Assembly: GCF_003349955.1 (NCBI RefSeq)
Contig: NZ_QLKQ01000023.1
Span: forward strand, 18,620 to 82,619
Direction of reading: 5' to 3'
DNA length: 64,000 nucleotides
Origin: Azospirillum brasilense
Lineage (GTDB): Bacteria; Pseudomonadota; Alphaproteobacteria; Azospirillales; Azospirillaceae
The notes beneath the pieces were generated by a model. That model saw only the letters and a list, made by a program, of their open reading frames with translations. It was not told the origin of the DNA and ran no database searches. Position numbers and translations under genes: made by a program. Below, piece by piece: positions 1-12,861 of this stretch. The stretch's first letter is position 1, and every line of letters begins with the position of its first letter.

Positions 1-272
1 TCGACGTTGACCGCGATGGCGTCCTGGCGGCCCTCGTAGGACCGGACCTCGGGGGCGGACTCCAGGAGGTGCATGAAGTCCCGCTCCGCCTCTCGCTTCC
101 ACGGCATCGGGATACCGTTCTTCCGGCTGGCGACGAGGCCGCGTTCGTTGCGGTTCCTCTGGACGGTGGTCTCGCCGCCGTTCTTCCGCGGCGGAGTCCG
201 GACATCCGGGGCTGGGCCATCGGTCCCGAAGGAAGCCTCTTCCGGACCGGCGACGTCGTCGTCTTCGTTCAT
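1..272 (-). CDS. Possible TnsA-like endonuclease, N-terminal part (cut by window edge)
   Basis: An open frame starts with ATG at 272 and runs off the left edge, giving about 90 residues with no stop. A strong purine-rich ribosome site (AGGTGGAGGG) lies just upstream. The first 40 residues are acidic and polar and look disordered. Residues 63 to 90 (KREAERDF, LLE, PEVRSYEGR) resemble the start of the TnsA/PDDEXK nuclease fold, in which an E-R-DF segment is followed by a hydrophobic helix and a V-x-x-Y/F-E-x-Q strand. The catalytic residues would lie outside the window. The nuclease call is therefore only a resemblance; the evidence for a real gene (start, ribosome site, codon use) is better. 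No TnsB or TnsC partner is visible here. Confidence 0.5.
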   Translation of the reverse strand, partial: MNEDDDVAGPEEASFGTDGPAPDVRTPPRKNGGETTVQRNRNERGLVASRKNGIPMPWKREAERDFMHLLESAPEVRSYEGRQDAIAVNV

Positions 273-970
273 GTGGTCCCTCCACCTCATGCGCTGCCAT
301 GCGGACCAGGACATCGGTCTTCCTGGTTCGCACCCCGTCCCTTGTCGGGCATATATTCCCATGACCCAGCCGCGCTGAGAACACAACGGGAACATTTACC
401 GGCGCACGGATGCAGTCGGGGTACGCCCGGGGGTAGTCCGATCCGGCACCGTTTCCGACGATGGCGCCGATGGTTCCGGCCGGTCGGACCGATCGGATGG
501 GTTACTGCTCCGCCTCCGGTCCGCCGACGCACCGGATGGGAGAGGATGGCTTCTCCCGTGTGTTCCCTGTGTCCTTCGCCCCTACTCGATGGTTCCGTGA
601 AGGAGAAATGCGAAGATGATGGAGCGCGGGTGTCCTCGAAGCAACGAGCGAATATTCTCAGGACCGCTTTCGGGCGCACCTATCCTTTTCTGGTCTGTCT
701 TTAGGCGCCGGGGCTTCGGGGATCTATCTTCGCGAGTACGGGAAAGGAAAGGGGCGATTACACTGTCAACATTGAGGGACGCCCGACGCTCTGGGGCGGT
801 GGCGAGCGGTGCCAAGGACAGTTTGAGGGGCGCGGCCCGGGGGTGTGGGCGGGGCGCGTTTCGCCGACCGGGTTACCTCGCATCCTCCGCCCGGTCGGCG
901 GGGACGGGCAATGTTGACAAGCGGCGCGCCGAGGCTCTCAAAGAGAGGCTAGGAATGTTTCCCGCAATCT
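273..970. other. Intergenic region with no recognisable gene
   Basis: Nearly 700 bases between the left-edge gene and the gyrB terminator. Several frames stay open, but the translations are Arg/Pro-rich, overlap on both strands and have no convincing ribosome sites, as expected from GC-rich noncoding DNA. Two TTGACA-like hexamers occur, near 765 (minus) and 913 (plus), without a good -10 partner. A small CTCTC-AAA-GAGAG hairpin lies near 938. I see no tRNA, small RNA or mobile element. Confidence 0.5.
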
Positions 971-1010
971 CAAAAAGAAAAGCGAGGCGGGGTGTTCCAC
1001 CCGCCTCGCT
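971..1010 (-). terminator. Rho-independent terminator of gyrB
   Basis: A perfect 11-base inverted repeat (981-991 AGCGAGGCGGG with 1000-1010) has an 8-base loop. On the minus strand it is followed by a T-rich tract (TTTCTTTTTG). It begins 45 bases past the gyrB stop and is oriented to end the dnaN-recF-gyrB transcript. Confidence 0.85.
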
Positions 1011-1054
1011 TAATGTGGCGAAACCTCGGTTTATCAGACAACCGACAAATTTCC

Positions 1055-4854
<3,800 letters not shown>

Positions 4855-4952
4855 AGCGTCCGATCCGGGATGCGGGGGCCGGGCCGCCGCACCCCGTCAG
4901 ACACGGGGTCCGGAGCGCGCCGGCCCGAAAAGCGCCGATCCATCCGGACCGG

Positions 4953-6098
4953 TCACACACGCATCGGCATCAACACGTAAAGGGCCGTGGCGTCGGCGAC
5001 GTCGCGCACGATGGTCGGCGACGCGGCGTCGGCCAGCGAGAAGCGCGCGCCCTCGCCCTCGATCTGCTGCGTGATATCAAGCAGATAGCGAGAGTTGAAG
5101 CCGATTTCCAGGGGGCCTTCCTGGTAATTGACCTCCAGCTCCTCGGTGGCGCTGCCGGCTTCGGGGCTGGTGGCGGACAGGGTCAGCGTGCCGCGGGTCA
5201 GCGACAGCTTCACCGCCCGGCTCTTCTCGGTGGAGATGGTGGCGACGCGGTCCACGGCGGCGGCGAACAGCTTGGCGTCCACCTCCATCGTCTTGTCGTT
5301 GCCGACCGGGATGACCCGCTCGTAATCCGGGAAGGTGCCGTCGATCAGCTTGGAGGTCACCACCACCGAATCGAAGGCGAAGCGGATCTTGTTGTCCGAC
5401 AGCGACAGCTCGATGCGGTCGGCGGCCTCGTCGATCAGCTTGCGGATCTCGTTGACGGTCTTGCGCGGAACGATGACGCCGGGAATGCCGGCGGCGCCCT
5501 CCGGCAGCGGCATCTCGACCCGCGCCAGACGGTGGCCGTCGGTCGCCACGGCGCGCAGCACCGGCAGCTCGGCCCCGCCGGCCTTGGCCTTGGCGGCATG
5601 CAGGTAGATGCCGTTGAGGTAGTAGCGCGTCTCTTCGGTCGAGATGGCGAAGCGCGTGCGGTCGACCAGCGCCCGCAGATCGCCCGCCGTCAGGTCGAAG
5701 CGGTGCGGCAGGTCGCCGCCGGAGAGCTGCGGGAAATCATCGACCGGCAGGCAGGACAGCTTGAACTGCGAGCGGCCGGCGCGCAGCGTCAGGATCGTGC
5801 CGTCGCCGCCCCCATTCGGGCCGCCGATGTCCAGCTCCACCTGGCTGCCGTCGGGCAGCTTGCGCACGATGTCGTACAGCGTGTGGGCCGGGGCGGTGGT
5901 GCCGCCGGAGCGGGTCACCGTGGCCGGGACCGTCTCGACGATCTCCAGGTCCATGTCGGTGGCGGCCAGCGACAGCTCGCCGTCGCTCGCCCGCAGCAGC
6001 ACGTTGGACAGAATGGGGATGGTGTTCCTGCGCTCCACCACGCTCTGCACATGACCAAGGGACCGGAGAAGGGCGGCGCGTTCGATGATGATGTTCAT
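4953..6098 (-). CDS. dnaN: DNA polymerase III sliding clamp (beta subunit)
   Basis: The ring-shaped clamp that tethers DNA polymerase III to DNA. The ATG at 6098 gives 381 residues beginning MNIIIERAALLRSLGHVQSV, the usual N-terminus of the family; an upstream in-frame ATG at 6203 would add 35 atypical residues. The three clamp domains are covered, with recognisable segments such as ERRNTIPILSN (domain 1), ATDGHRLA (domain 2) and the C-terminal YVLMPMRV that forms part of the partner-binding pocket. It is the first gene of dnaN-recF-gyrB. The dnaA gene usually found upstream is absent and is replaced by an SDR oxidoreductase gene. Confidence 0.97.
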   Translation of the reverse strand: MNIIIERAALLRSLGHVQSVVERRNTIPILSNVLLRASDGELSLAATDMDLEIVETVPATVTRSGGTTAPAHTLYDIVRKLPDGSQVELDIGGPNGGGDGTILTLRAGRSQFKLSCLPVDDFPQLSGGDLPHRFDLTAGDLRALVDRTRFAISTEETRYYLNGIYLHAAKAKAGGAELPVLRAVATDGHRLARVEMPLPEGAAGIPGVIVPRKTVNEIRKLIDEAADRIELSLSDNKIRFAFDSVVVTSKLIDGTFPDYERVIPVGNDKTMEVDAKLFAAAVDRVATISTEKSRAVKLSLTRGTLTLSATSPEAGSATEELEVNYQEGPLEIGFNSRYLLDITQQIEGEGARFSLADAASPTIVRDVADATALYVLMPMRV

Positions 6099-6191
6099 GC
6101 TGGTCGTCGTCTCGGCAGGTCGTGTTTTTTGCGATTCGCAGGCGTACCCATGCCGGTCCGGCCGCAATCCAGCGGGCCGGAACGGGGGCGC

Positions 6192-6219
6192 ATGATACCA
6201 CAACGTCGGTTTTGCCGAA
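6192..6219 (-). promoter_or_regulatory. Candidate promoter for dnaN
   Basis: On the minus strand TTCGGC (-35, 6219-6214) and TATCAT (-10, 6197-6192) are separated by 16 bases, about 95 bases before the dnaN start. The -10 is good and the -35 is weak. This is a pattern match only. Confidence 0.3.
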
Positions 6220-6360
6220 CCAAATTCGTTCGGCGCGGTCGGGCGGTCGCCGGAAACGACGATTCCAGCCCATCCGGAGGCCCGTGACGCCCCCGCGGGG
6301 TGCCGCCGTAGGGGGATTGCGGCCGGGGCGGGAGGGCACGCGATTCGCGTCGCCGCGACT

Positions 6361-7242
6361 CTACCGCCCGCTCTCCGCCGCGAATTGCGCGTCCAGGCCG
6401 GCGCGGTAGTCCGGGTAGGCCAGCGCGACGCCGAGCTGGCGCTTGATGCGGTCGTTCTTCACCCGGCGGCAGTCGGCGTAGAAGCTGGCGGCCATTGGCG
6501 ACAGCCCGGCCTCCTCGAAGGGCACCAGCGGCGGCGGCTCGACGCCCAGCAGGCCGCAGGCGTAGCTCACCACCTCGTGGGAGGGGGAGGGCAGGTCGTC
6601 GGCGACGTTGTAGACCGCGCCCAGCGTCGGCTTGTCCATCGAGGCGCGCAGCGTCGCCGCGATGTCCTCCACATGGATGCGGCTGAACACCTGTCCAGGC
6701 TTGTCCACCCGCCGGGCGGTGCCGTCGCGCACGTTGTCCAGCGCGCTGCGCCCCGGCCCGTAGATGCCGGCCAGCCGGAAGAGATGCATCGGCACGCCGT
6801 ACTGACGGTAGAGGTTCAGCCAGCCGCGCTCCGCCTCGACGCGGCGCTTCTGCCGCTCGCCGGTCGGGCGCAGCCACGCTGCCTCGCCCACCCATTCGCC
6901 CTGGGTGTCGCCATACACCCCGGTGGTGGAGAGGTAGCCGGCCCAGTCGAGCGTCCGCAGGTCCGCCAGATCCATGGCGTGCTGGTCGAGCACCGGGTCG
7001 CCCCGCTCGTCGGGCGGGACGCTGACCAGCAGGTGGGTGGTGCCGGCGAGCGCCGCGCGGGCGTCGTCCAGCGGGCGGCCCCGGTCGAACAGGAACGCCT
7101 CGATGCCCTGCGCCTCCAGGGCGGCGCGCTTGTCCTCGCCGCGGCAGGTGGCGGCGATCCGCCAGCCCTCGGCCTTCAGCCGGTCGGCGAACACGCGGGC
7201 GGTGAAGCCCAGGCCGAAGACGAACAGACGGGGTGAAGCCAT
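6361..7242 (-). CDS. SDR-family NAD(P)-dependent oxidoreductase/epimerase-like protein
   Basis: A 293-residue Rossmann-fold protein of the atypical SDR group (YeeZ-like). The nucleotide-binding loop FVFGLGFTARVFADRL is at the N-terminus. LSTTGVYGDTQGEW lies around residue 110 and RLAGIYGPGRSALD around 170, both typical of the extended/atypical SDR fold. The canonical YxxxK is not clear, so catalysis is uncertain and the substrate is unknown. I chose ATG 7242 because an upstream start at 7308 would run into the divergent TPR gene and adds residues outside the fold. It ends about 260 bases upstream of dnaN on the same strand. Confidence 0.85.
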   Translation of the reverse strand: MASPRLFVFGLGFTARVFADRLKAEGWRIAATCRGEDKRAALEAQGIEAFLFDRGRPLDDARAALAGTTHLLVSVPPDERGDPVLDQHAMDLADLRTLDWAGYLSTTGVYGDTQGEWVGEAAWLRPTGERQKRRVEAERGWLNLYRQYGVPMHLFRLAGIYGPGRSALDNVRDGTARRVDKPGQVFSRIHVEDIAATLRASMDKPTLGAVYNVADDLPSPSHEVVSYACGLLGVEPPPLVPFEEAGLSPMAASFYADCRRVKNDRIKRQLGVALAYPDYRAGLDAQFAAESGR

Positions 7243-7294
7243 GTCTTGCGGGGTCCTTGCGTCGGAAGCGGCAATGACGGAGTGTAAGGCCGCC

Positions 7295-8110
7295 ATGAAC
7301 CGACGCAACGCTTACCTCATCACGGCCGCGCTGGCGCTCCTGTCCGCCGGCCCAGCCTTCTCCGCTCCCGCCGTCGATCACAACCGGGAGTTCCAGGCCT
7401 GCCTGACGCTGGCCGAAAAGCGCCCGGCCGAGGCGCTGGAAAGCGCGCAGACCTGGCTGAACCGCGGCGGCGGCGACCATGCCCGGCTGTGCCAGGCGCT
7501 GGCGCTGTTCCACAAGGGCGACTTCACCACCGCCGGGGCGCGGCTGGAGGAGTTGGCCCCAGTGCTGGGCAAGGACGACCCGAAGGCCGGGGCCTCGATT
7601 CTCGGGCGTGCGGGCTGGGCGTGGCTGCGCGCCGGTGACAATGTGCGGGCGGAGCGGGCCTACAGCCGCGCCCTGGCGCTCCAGCCGGACGACGTGGACC
7701 TGCTGATCGACCGCGCCATCGCGCGGGCCGAGACGGAGCGCTTCTGGGACGCCGTGGCCGATCTGGACGCGGCGTTGAAGAGGGACCCGCGGCGCGCCGA
7801 GGCCTATCTCTACCGCGCCGCCGCCCACAAGGCGCTGGCCAACGACCGGCAGGCCGTCGCCGACATCGACCGCGCGCTGGAGTTGCGTCCCGGCGACCCC
7901 GACGCGCTGCTGCTGCGCGCGACCATCAAGGCGCAGACTGGGAATCTGCCGGGCGCGCGGGAGGACTGGAGCCAGATCGTCCGCAACACGCCGAACAGCG
8001 CGGCGGCGAAGACGGCGCAGGCCAACCTCGACCGCTCCGCCAAGGCGCCGGCGTCCGCACCGGTGGTCAAGGGCGACGCGAAGGCCGGGGCAGCTTCCGC
8101 AAAGCCATAA
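7295..8110 (+). CDS. Exported tetratricopeptide repeat protein
   Basis: A 271-residue protein with a cleavable signal peptide (MNRRNAYLITAALALLSAGP, likely cleavage after AFSA). At least three TPR-like helical pairs follow between about residues 100 and 230, seen as repeats of the type W/A-x2-G-x6-A-x2-A-x2-L-x-P. The end is Ala/Lys-rich. It probably acts as a periplasmic scaffold; no partner can be named. ATG 7295 is preceded by AAGG at a good distance. It diverges from the SDR gene with about 50 bases between starts. Confidence 0.85.
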   Translation: MNRRNAYLITAALALLSAGPAFSAPAVDHNREFQACLTLAEKRPAEALESAQTWLNRGGGDHARLCQALALFHKGDFTTAGARLEELAPVLGKDDPKAGASILGRAGWAWLRAGDNVRAERAYSRALALQPDDVDLLIDRAIARAETERFWDAVADLDAALKRDPRRAEAYLYRAAAHKALANDRQAVADIDRALELRPGDPDALLLRATIKAQTGNLPGAREDWSQIVRNTPNSAAAKTAQANLDRSAKAPASAPVVKGDAKAGAASAKP

Positions 8111-8171
8111 TAAAATTGTGGTCGTTACGCTAATTTCACAGGGCTCCTGCGACATTTGGCGGCTGGACGAG

Positions 8172-8186
8172 TGCGAACGCTTCGCA
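8172..8186. promoter_or_regulatory. Perfect palindrome upstream of feoAB, candidate iron-regulator site
   Basis: TGCGAA-CGC-TTCGCA, a perfect 6-3-6 inverted repeat, lies 70 bases before feoA. Its TGC...GCA ends resemble operators reported for Fur-family regulators in some alphaproteobacteria. The position before an iron-uptake operon fits, but the regulator is inferred. Confidence 0.4.
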
Positions 8187-8255
8187 GGATCATCCGCGGC
8201 GAAGAGGGGCGGACAGGAACGCGCCCCCCACCTCCCGGTGCGATCAGGTGCAGCC

Positions 8256-8555
8256 ATGAGCGGTCATCCCACCCCCGAAACCGGCCAGTCCCCCGGCGGA
8301 CGGCATTTGGGCGAGTTGAAGAAGGGCGAGCGCGCCCGCGTGACCGGCGTCGATGAGCGAGGGGTCGTCACCACCCTTCCCGAAGGGGAGCTGGAGCGGC
8401 GCATGATCGAGATGGGGCTGGTCGAAGGCTCCCACGTCGAGGTCCTGCACGAAGCCTTTCCGGGCCGCGACCCCATCGCCATCCGCGTGAACGAGCACAC
8501 TCTGGCGCTACGCCGCGCCGAGGCGCGCGCCGTGCGGGTGGCGCCCGCCGCCTGA
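8256..8555 (+). CDS. feoA: Ferrous iron transport protein A
   Basis: A small cytoplasmic SH3-like protein thought to support FeoB. The ATG at 8256 (AGGTG just upstream) gives 99 residues. The SH3-like core runs from about residue 20 to 95 with R-M-I-E-M-G-L-V-E-G near the middle and IAIRVNEHTLALR near the end, both typical of FeoA. The first 20 residues are a polar extension. It is the first gene of feoA-feoB-Cys-rich protein, 67 bases before feoB. Confidence 0.92.
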   Translation: MSGHPTPETGQSPGGRHLGELKKGERARVTGVDERGVVTTLPEGELERRMIEMGLVEGSHVEVLHEAFPGRDPIAIRVNEHTLALRRAEARAVRVAPAA

Positions 8556-8622
8556 CGCCCGCCATCTGACCCACGGCGTCATCTCCTTCCTTCAAAGCGA
8601 CCTCCTGTAAGGACATCCGGCC

Positions 8623-10512
8623 ATGTCGGTCCTGGACTCCGCCCTGCCGCCGCGCATCGCGCTGGTCGGCAACCCGAACTGTGGCAAGACCGCCCTGTTC
8701 AACGCCCTCACCGGCTCCCGCCAGAAGGTGGCGAACTACCCCGGCGTCACCGTGGAACGGAAGATCGGGCATTTCGTCAGCCCGCTCGGCCGCCGCGTCC
8801 AGGTGATCGACCTGCCGGGCACCTACAGCCTGCGCGCCCGCTCCCCCGACGAGGAGGTGACCCGCGACGTCGTGCTCGGCCGCTTCTCGCACGAGGACAG
8901 CCCCGACCTGCTGGTCTGCGTCGCCGACGCCACCAACCTGCGCCTGAACCTGCGGCTGGTGGTGGAGCTGAAGCGGCTGGGCCGTCCGATCATCCTGGCG
9001 CTGAACATGATGGACGCGGCGGAGAAGCGCGGCTGCCGCATCGACGCGGCGGCGCTGTCGGCCGCGCTCGGCGTGCCGGTGGTGCCGACCGTCGCCATCC
9101 GCCGCGGCGGCGTCCAGCCGCTGCTGGAGCAGATCGATGGCGCCATGGCCATGGCGACCGATGCGGCGGAGAATCCTGCGTCCTGCGGCTGGAGCGAACC
9201 GTCCTCGCGCGACCTTCGGGCCTACCACCAGGAGGTCGAGGGGCTGCTGGCCGGCTGTGTGGCTGACGCCGGCCTGCCGCCGCTGGCGACCCGGCGGGTG
9301 GACGCGGTCCTGCTGCACCCGGTGTTCGGGCTGGCCTTCCTGTTCCTCGTGCTGTTCCTGATGTTCCAGGCGGTGTTCGCCTGGGCCGAGGCGCCGATGA
9401 ACCTGATCGACGGCGCGGTCAGCGGGCTCAAGGACTGGGTCGCCGCCACCCTGCCGGACGGCGCGTTGCGCAGCCTGCTGACCGACGGGATCATCGCCGG
9501 GGTGGGCAGCGTGGTCATCTTCCTGCCGCAGATCCTCGTGCTGTTCTTCTTCATCCTGGTGCTGGAGGCGACCGGCTATCTCGCCCGCGCCGCCTTCCTG
9601 CTCGACCGGCTGATGGGCGGGGTGGGGCTGCACGGGCGGGCCTTCATCCCGCTGCTGTCCAGCTTCGCCTGCGCGGTGCCCGGCGTCATGGCGGCGCGCA
9701 CCATCGAGAACCGGGCCGACCGGCTGGCGACCATCATGATCGCCCCGCTGATGACCTGCTCGGCCCGGCTGCCGGTCTACACGCTGCTGATCGCGGCCTT
9801 CGTGCCGGACCGTCCGCTGCTGGGCGGGCTGGTCGGGCTTCCGGGGCTGGTGATGTTCGCGCTCTACGCCGCCGGCATCCTGTCGGCGCTGGCCGTCGCC
9901 TTCGTTCTGAAGGGCACGGTGTTCAAGGGCGCGCGCGAGCCGCTGCTGATGGAACTGCCGGCCTACCGCCTGCCCAACCCGCGCGACATCGCGCTGGGCC
10001 TGTTCGAGCGGGCCAAGGTCTTCCTGGCGCGCGCGGGCACGACGATCTTCGCGCTGATGATCGTCATGTGGTTCCTGGCGAGCTTCCCCGGCGCGCCGGA
10101 GGGGGCGACCGAGCCGGCCATCCAGTATTCCATCGCCGGCATGATCGGCCACGCGCTGGAACCGCTGCTGGCGCCCATCGGCTTCACCTGGCAGATCGCC
10201 GTGGCGCTGGTGCCGGGCATCGCGGCGCGCGAGGTGGCGGTCGGCGTGCTGGGCACGATCTACGCGCTGAGCGAGAGCGGCGACGCGCTGCAATCCTCGC
10301 TGGCCGGGGCGCTGGCCGCCTCCTGGAGCCTGCCGACCGCCCTGTCGCTGCTCGCCTGGTACGTCTTCGCACCGCAATGCGTCGCCACCCTGTCGGTGGT
10401 GAAGCGGGAGACCAACGGCTGGTTCTGGCCGGCGGTGATGTTCGTCTACATGATCACGCTGGCCTACGGGGCGAGCTTCATCACCTACCGCGTCGCCTTG
10501 GCGTTGCTGTGA
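8623..10512 (+). CDS. feoB: Ferrous iron transporter B
   Basis: Inner-membrane Fe2+ permease with an N-terminal GTPase. The G1 motif GNPNCGKT is at residues 16-23, DLPG at 63-66 and NMMD at 128-131. The membrane part begins near residue 225 and carries both Gate motifs: LSSFACAVPGVMAAR, and PLMTCSARLPVY with its conserved Cys. At 629 residues it is shorter than E. coli FeoB (773); the space between the G domain and the first helix and the C-terminal tail are compact. A separate 60-residue Cys-rich membrane protein follows directly, as in many feo operons. Confidence 0.95.
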   Translation: MSVLDSALPPRIALVGNPNCGKTALFNALTGSRQKVANYPGVTVERKIGHFVSPLGRRVQVIDLPGTYSLRARSPDEEVTRDVVLGRFSHEDSPDLLVCVADATNLRLNLRLVVELKRLGRPIILALNMMDAAEKRGCRIDAAALSAALGVPVVPTVAIRRGGVQPLLEQIDGAMAMATDAAENPASCGWSEPSSRDLRAYHQEVEGLLAGCVADAGLPPLATRRVDAVLLHPVFGLAFLFLVLFLMFQAVFAWAEAPMNLIDGAVSGLKDWVAATLPDGALRSLLTDGIIAGVGSVVIFLPQILVLFFFILVLEATGYLARAAFLLDRLMGGVGLHGRAFIPLLSSFACAVPGVMAARTIENRADRLATIMIAPLMTCSARLPVYTLLIAAFVPDRPLLGGLVGLPGLVMFALYAAGILSALAVAFVLKGTVFKGAREPLLMELPAYRLPNPRDIALGLFERAKVFLARAGTTIFALMIVMWFLASFPGAPEGATEPAIQYSIAGMIGHALEPLLAPIGFTWQIAVALVPGIAAREVAVGVLGTIYALSESGDALQSSLAGALAASWSLPTALSLLAWYVFAPQCVATLSVVKRETNGWFWPAVMFVYMITLAYGASFITYRVALALL

Positions 10513-10547
10513 GGGGCGCTGCTGTAAGGGAAGGGGAGGGCACGGCC

Positions 10548-10730
10548 ATGTGGCAGGATCTGCTGGTCGCCGTGGTGGTGGCGCTGGCCGCGGCGTGGAC
10601 GGTGTGGCGAGTGATCCTGCCGGCCGGGCTGCGCGCCCGCCTGCTGGGCAGGGCCGCGCCGAAGGGCTCTGGCTGCGGCGGCGGGTGCAAGGGCTGCGGC
10701 CCGGCCGGCGGCGGTTCAGGCTGCCATTGA
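10548..10730 (+). CDS. FeoB-associated Cys-rich membrane protein
   Basis: Sixty residues: one membrane helix (about 4-24), a basic stretch, then a Gly/Cys tail with five Cys (GCGGGCKGCG...GC). This matches the small FeoB-associated Cys-rich family often encoded right after feoB. The tail could bind iron or another metal; its role is not established. ATG 10548 has GGGGAGGG upstream. It is too small for many gene finders but clearly belongs to the feo operon, 35 bases after feoB. Confidence 0.8.
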   Translation: MWQDLLVAVVVALAAAWTVWRVILPAGLRARLLGRAAPKGSGCGGGCKGCGPAGGGSGCH

Positions 10731-10740
10731 GCCGGAGCCC

Positions 10741-12384
10741 CTACAGGGCTGGGACGCGGGCGGCCCCCCGCTTGACCGCGTACATCGCCTGATCGGCGTG
10801 GACGATGAGTTGCTGTGCATCCCGCCCGTCCTCAGGGTAGACGGCGACACCGATGGACAAGGCGAGCGGAAGCCGCAGGCCGTCGACGAGGATGGGCTCC
10901 TCCAGCGCCGCCTGGCATTTGTCGGCCACCGTGTCCGCCCCGGCGCGGGTCACATCCACTTCCAGGACGATGGCGAACTCGTCGCCGCCGATGCGGGCGA
11001 TCAGGTCGGACTTGCGCAGCAGGCCGGACAGGCGCCGCGCCACCACGCGCAGCACCTCGTCGCCCCGGCTGTGGCCGTGGGTGTCGTTGATCGGCTTGAA
11101 GCCGTCGAGGTCGATGTAGAGCAGGGCGAACAGGGAGCCGGCGCGCTCCGCCCGGTCGATGGCCTGTTGCAGACGGTCGTGGAACATGGTGCGGTTCGGC
11201 AGGCCGGTCAGCGCGTCGTGATGGGCCATGTGGGCCATCCGCGCCTCGCTCGCCCGCAGGGCGGCCTCCTGCTCCCGCAGCTTGCCCAGCAGATAGTTGA
11301 AGCCGTGCACCAACTCCCCGACCTCGTCCATGCGGCGGACCGGCAGCGGCGCCAGCTCGACATGCCCATCGGCCATCTGGTGCATCCGCCGCGCCGCCTC
11401 GGTCAGCGGGCGGAAGAAGCGGCGCATGCCGATGAACAGCACGGTCGCGGCGAAGGTGGCGATCATCAGGCTGTTGGTGGCGATGAAGGCCTGGAGGTCG
11501 CGCACCCCTTCGAAGGCCTCCGCCGTGGGCAGCCGGGCGACCAGGAACCAGCCCGCCGTCGGGACCTCGGCGATGGCGGACAATTCCTCCACCCCCGCCG
11601 CGTTGACGGTGACGCCGGTGCCGCGGTAACCGGCCATGGCCCGGTCGTGTAGCGGGTTCACCCCCTCCGGCGGGGTCGCGGTCAGGATCATCCCGTGGTC
11701 GCTGGCCGACACGAACAGCCTGTCGCGGGGGGACACCAGGAGGAAGCCGCCGCTGCGCCCGATGCGGTTTCCCTGCACCAGATTGAGGAAGCCGGGCGAC
11801 GAGAGAGCCGTGGCGCCGCTCAGGACCGCGACCGGGCGGCCGGCGGCGTCGGTGACGGCCATCGCCATGACCATCATCGGCTCGCCGTCGAGGGAGGAGC
11901 GGGCGGGCCGCCCGATCACCGGTTCACGGGATGCCAGCGCCGCCTGGAACCAATCGCGGCTTGAGACGTCGAAATCCGGCGACCGGTGCCGTTCCGGATA
12001 ATCGGCGATGACCTCGTGGCCGTCGGGCCGGACGACCATCAGCCCGCGCGAGAACAAAGGCGCGATGTCCTGATGCCGTTTCAGCCAGTCGCGCAGGGCC
12101 GTGGGATCGTCGAGGGCTGCCAATGGCAGGCTTCCGGTGGCGCGGCGCAGGAGATCGAGCCGCGCCTTGATCTTCTCGTCGATGTCGTGGGCGACGTAGG
12201 ACGCCGTCGATTGCTGCTGGGACGAGGTCAGGTTGTTGATCTTGTCCTCCAAGAAGGATGACAGGACCCAGATGCGCGCGCAGGCGCCGACGAAGACCAA
12301 GACTAGTCCAAACAGCATAAGACGGACGATGATGCTGCGGCTCTGCCGGCGCAGTTCATCGGCCACGGCGACGAGCATCCGCAA
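10741..12384 (-). CDS. Membrane diguanylate cyclase with extracytoplasmic cache sensor
   Basis: Probably makes cyclic di-GMP in response to a periplasmic signal. A first membrane helix (about residues 17-38) and a periplasmic cache domain (about 45-290) precede a second helix (about 300-320). HAMP follows at about 325-375, then a GGDEF domain with RIGGDEFAIV near residue 470. The A-site GGDEF is intact, so activity is likely. The frame opens with TTG at 12384, which sits 8-9 bases after GGAGGAG; ATG 12378 is the alternative. It converges on the feo operon with only 10 bases between. The ligand is unknown. Confidence 0.92.
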   Translation of the reverse strand: MRMLVAVADELRRQSRSIIVRLMLFGLVLVFVGACARIWVLSSFLEDKINNLTSSQQQSTASYVAHDIDEKIKARLDLLRRATGSLPLAALDDPTALRDWLKRHQDIAPLFSRGLMVVRPDGHEVIADYPERHRSPDFDVSSRDWFQAALASREPVIGRPARSSLDGEPMMVMAMAVTDAAGRPVAVLSGATALSSPGFLNLVQGNRIGRSGGFLLVSPRDRLFVSASDHGMILTATPPEGVNPLHDRAMAGYRGTGVTVNAAGVEELSAIAEVPTAGWFLVARLPTAEAFEGVRDLQAFIATNSLMIATFAATVLFIGMRRFFRPLTEAARRMHQMADGHVELAPLPVRRMDEVGELVHGFNYLLGKLREQEAALRASEARMAHMAHHDALTGLPNRTMFHDRLQQAIDRAERAGSLFALLYIDLDGFKPINDTHGHSRGDEVLRVVARRLSGLLRKSDLIARIGGDEFAIVLEVDVTRAGADTVADKCQAALEEPILVDGLRLPLALSIGVAVYPEDGRDAQQLIVHADQAMYAVKRGAARVPAL

Positions 12385-12861
12385 GCTCTACTCCTCCAAG
12401 AAACCGTGAGCTTATTTCCCAGATGGATAGGCTTTGTGCCCACCGTCAGCCGACAATAAACGATGCTGCGCCGCTTCGGAAGACGCAAAGGACAGCAAAT
12501 CCTCATGAATGGCACCGGAACTGATTGAAAAAACGAAACATTTCCACTGTCGGGCGAGAAATGTCCGCAAGGGCTCGCGTTTCTTCCGGGTCGGTGAGGC
12601 GCTCCATGCGGATGTCGGCATTTCCAAGGAAACCTTCCCGTGTGGTCGGGATGGGGGCCGCGGGCAGCCGTGGCTCGGACCCGCTGCACGGGCCGCCCGC
12701 CGATGCATCCGGTCCACCGATACCTCCGTATAGTATCCAGGCCGGCCGACCTCCGGCAAAGTTGTGAGGAAGACAACGGTCCGCGCCATCCATGGAGCGG
12801 CCCTCGTCCGTCTGGCCGATCCCGTCGCGGATCTGTCGCGCGTCCAAAAAAGGAGGGGGTT
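12385..12861. other. Divergent intergenic region
   Basis: About 480 bases between the diguanylate cyclase and the alpha/beta hydrolase. The first 200 bases are less GC-rich than the surroundings and probably hold promoters for both genes. No conserved ORF, tRNA or clear operator was recognised. The AAGGAGGGGG at 12850-12859 is the ribosome site of the hydrolase. Confidence 0.45.

Noticed and set aside
582..815. Minus-strand 77-codon frame before gyrB
   Set aside because: No ribosome site or domain, and overlapping frames on the other strand look equally good.
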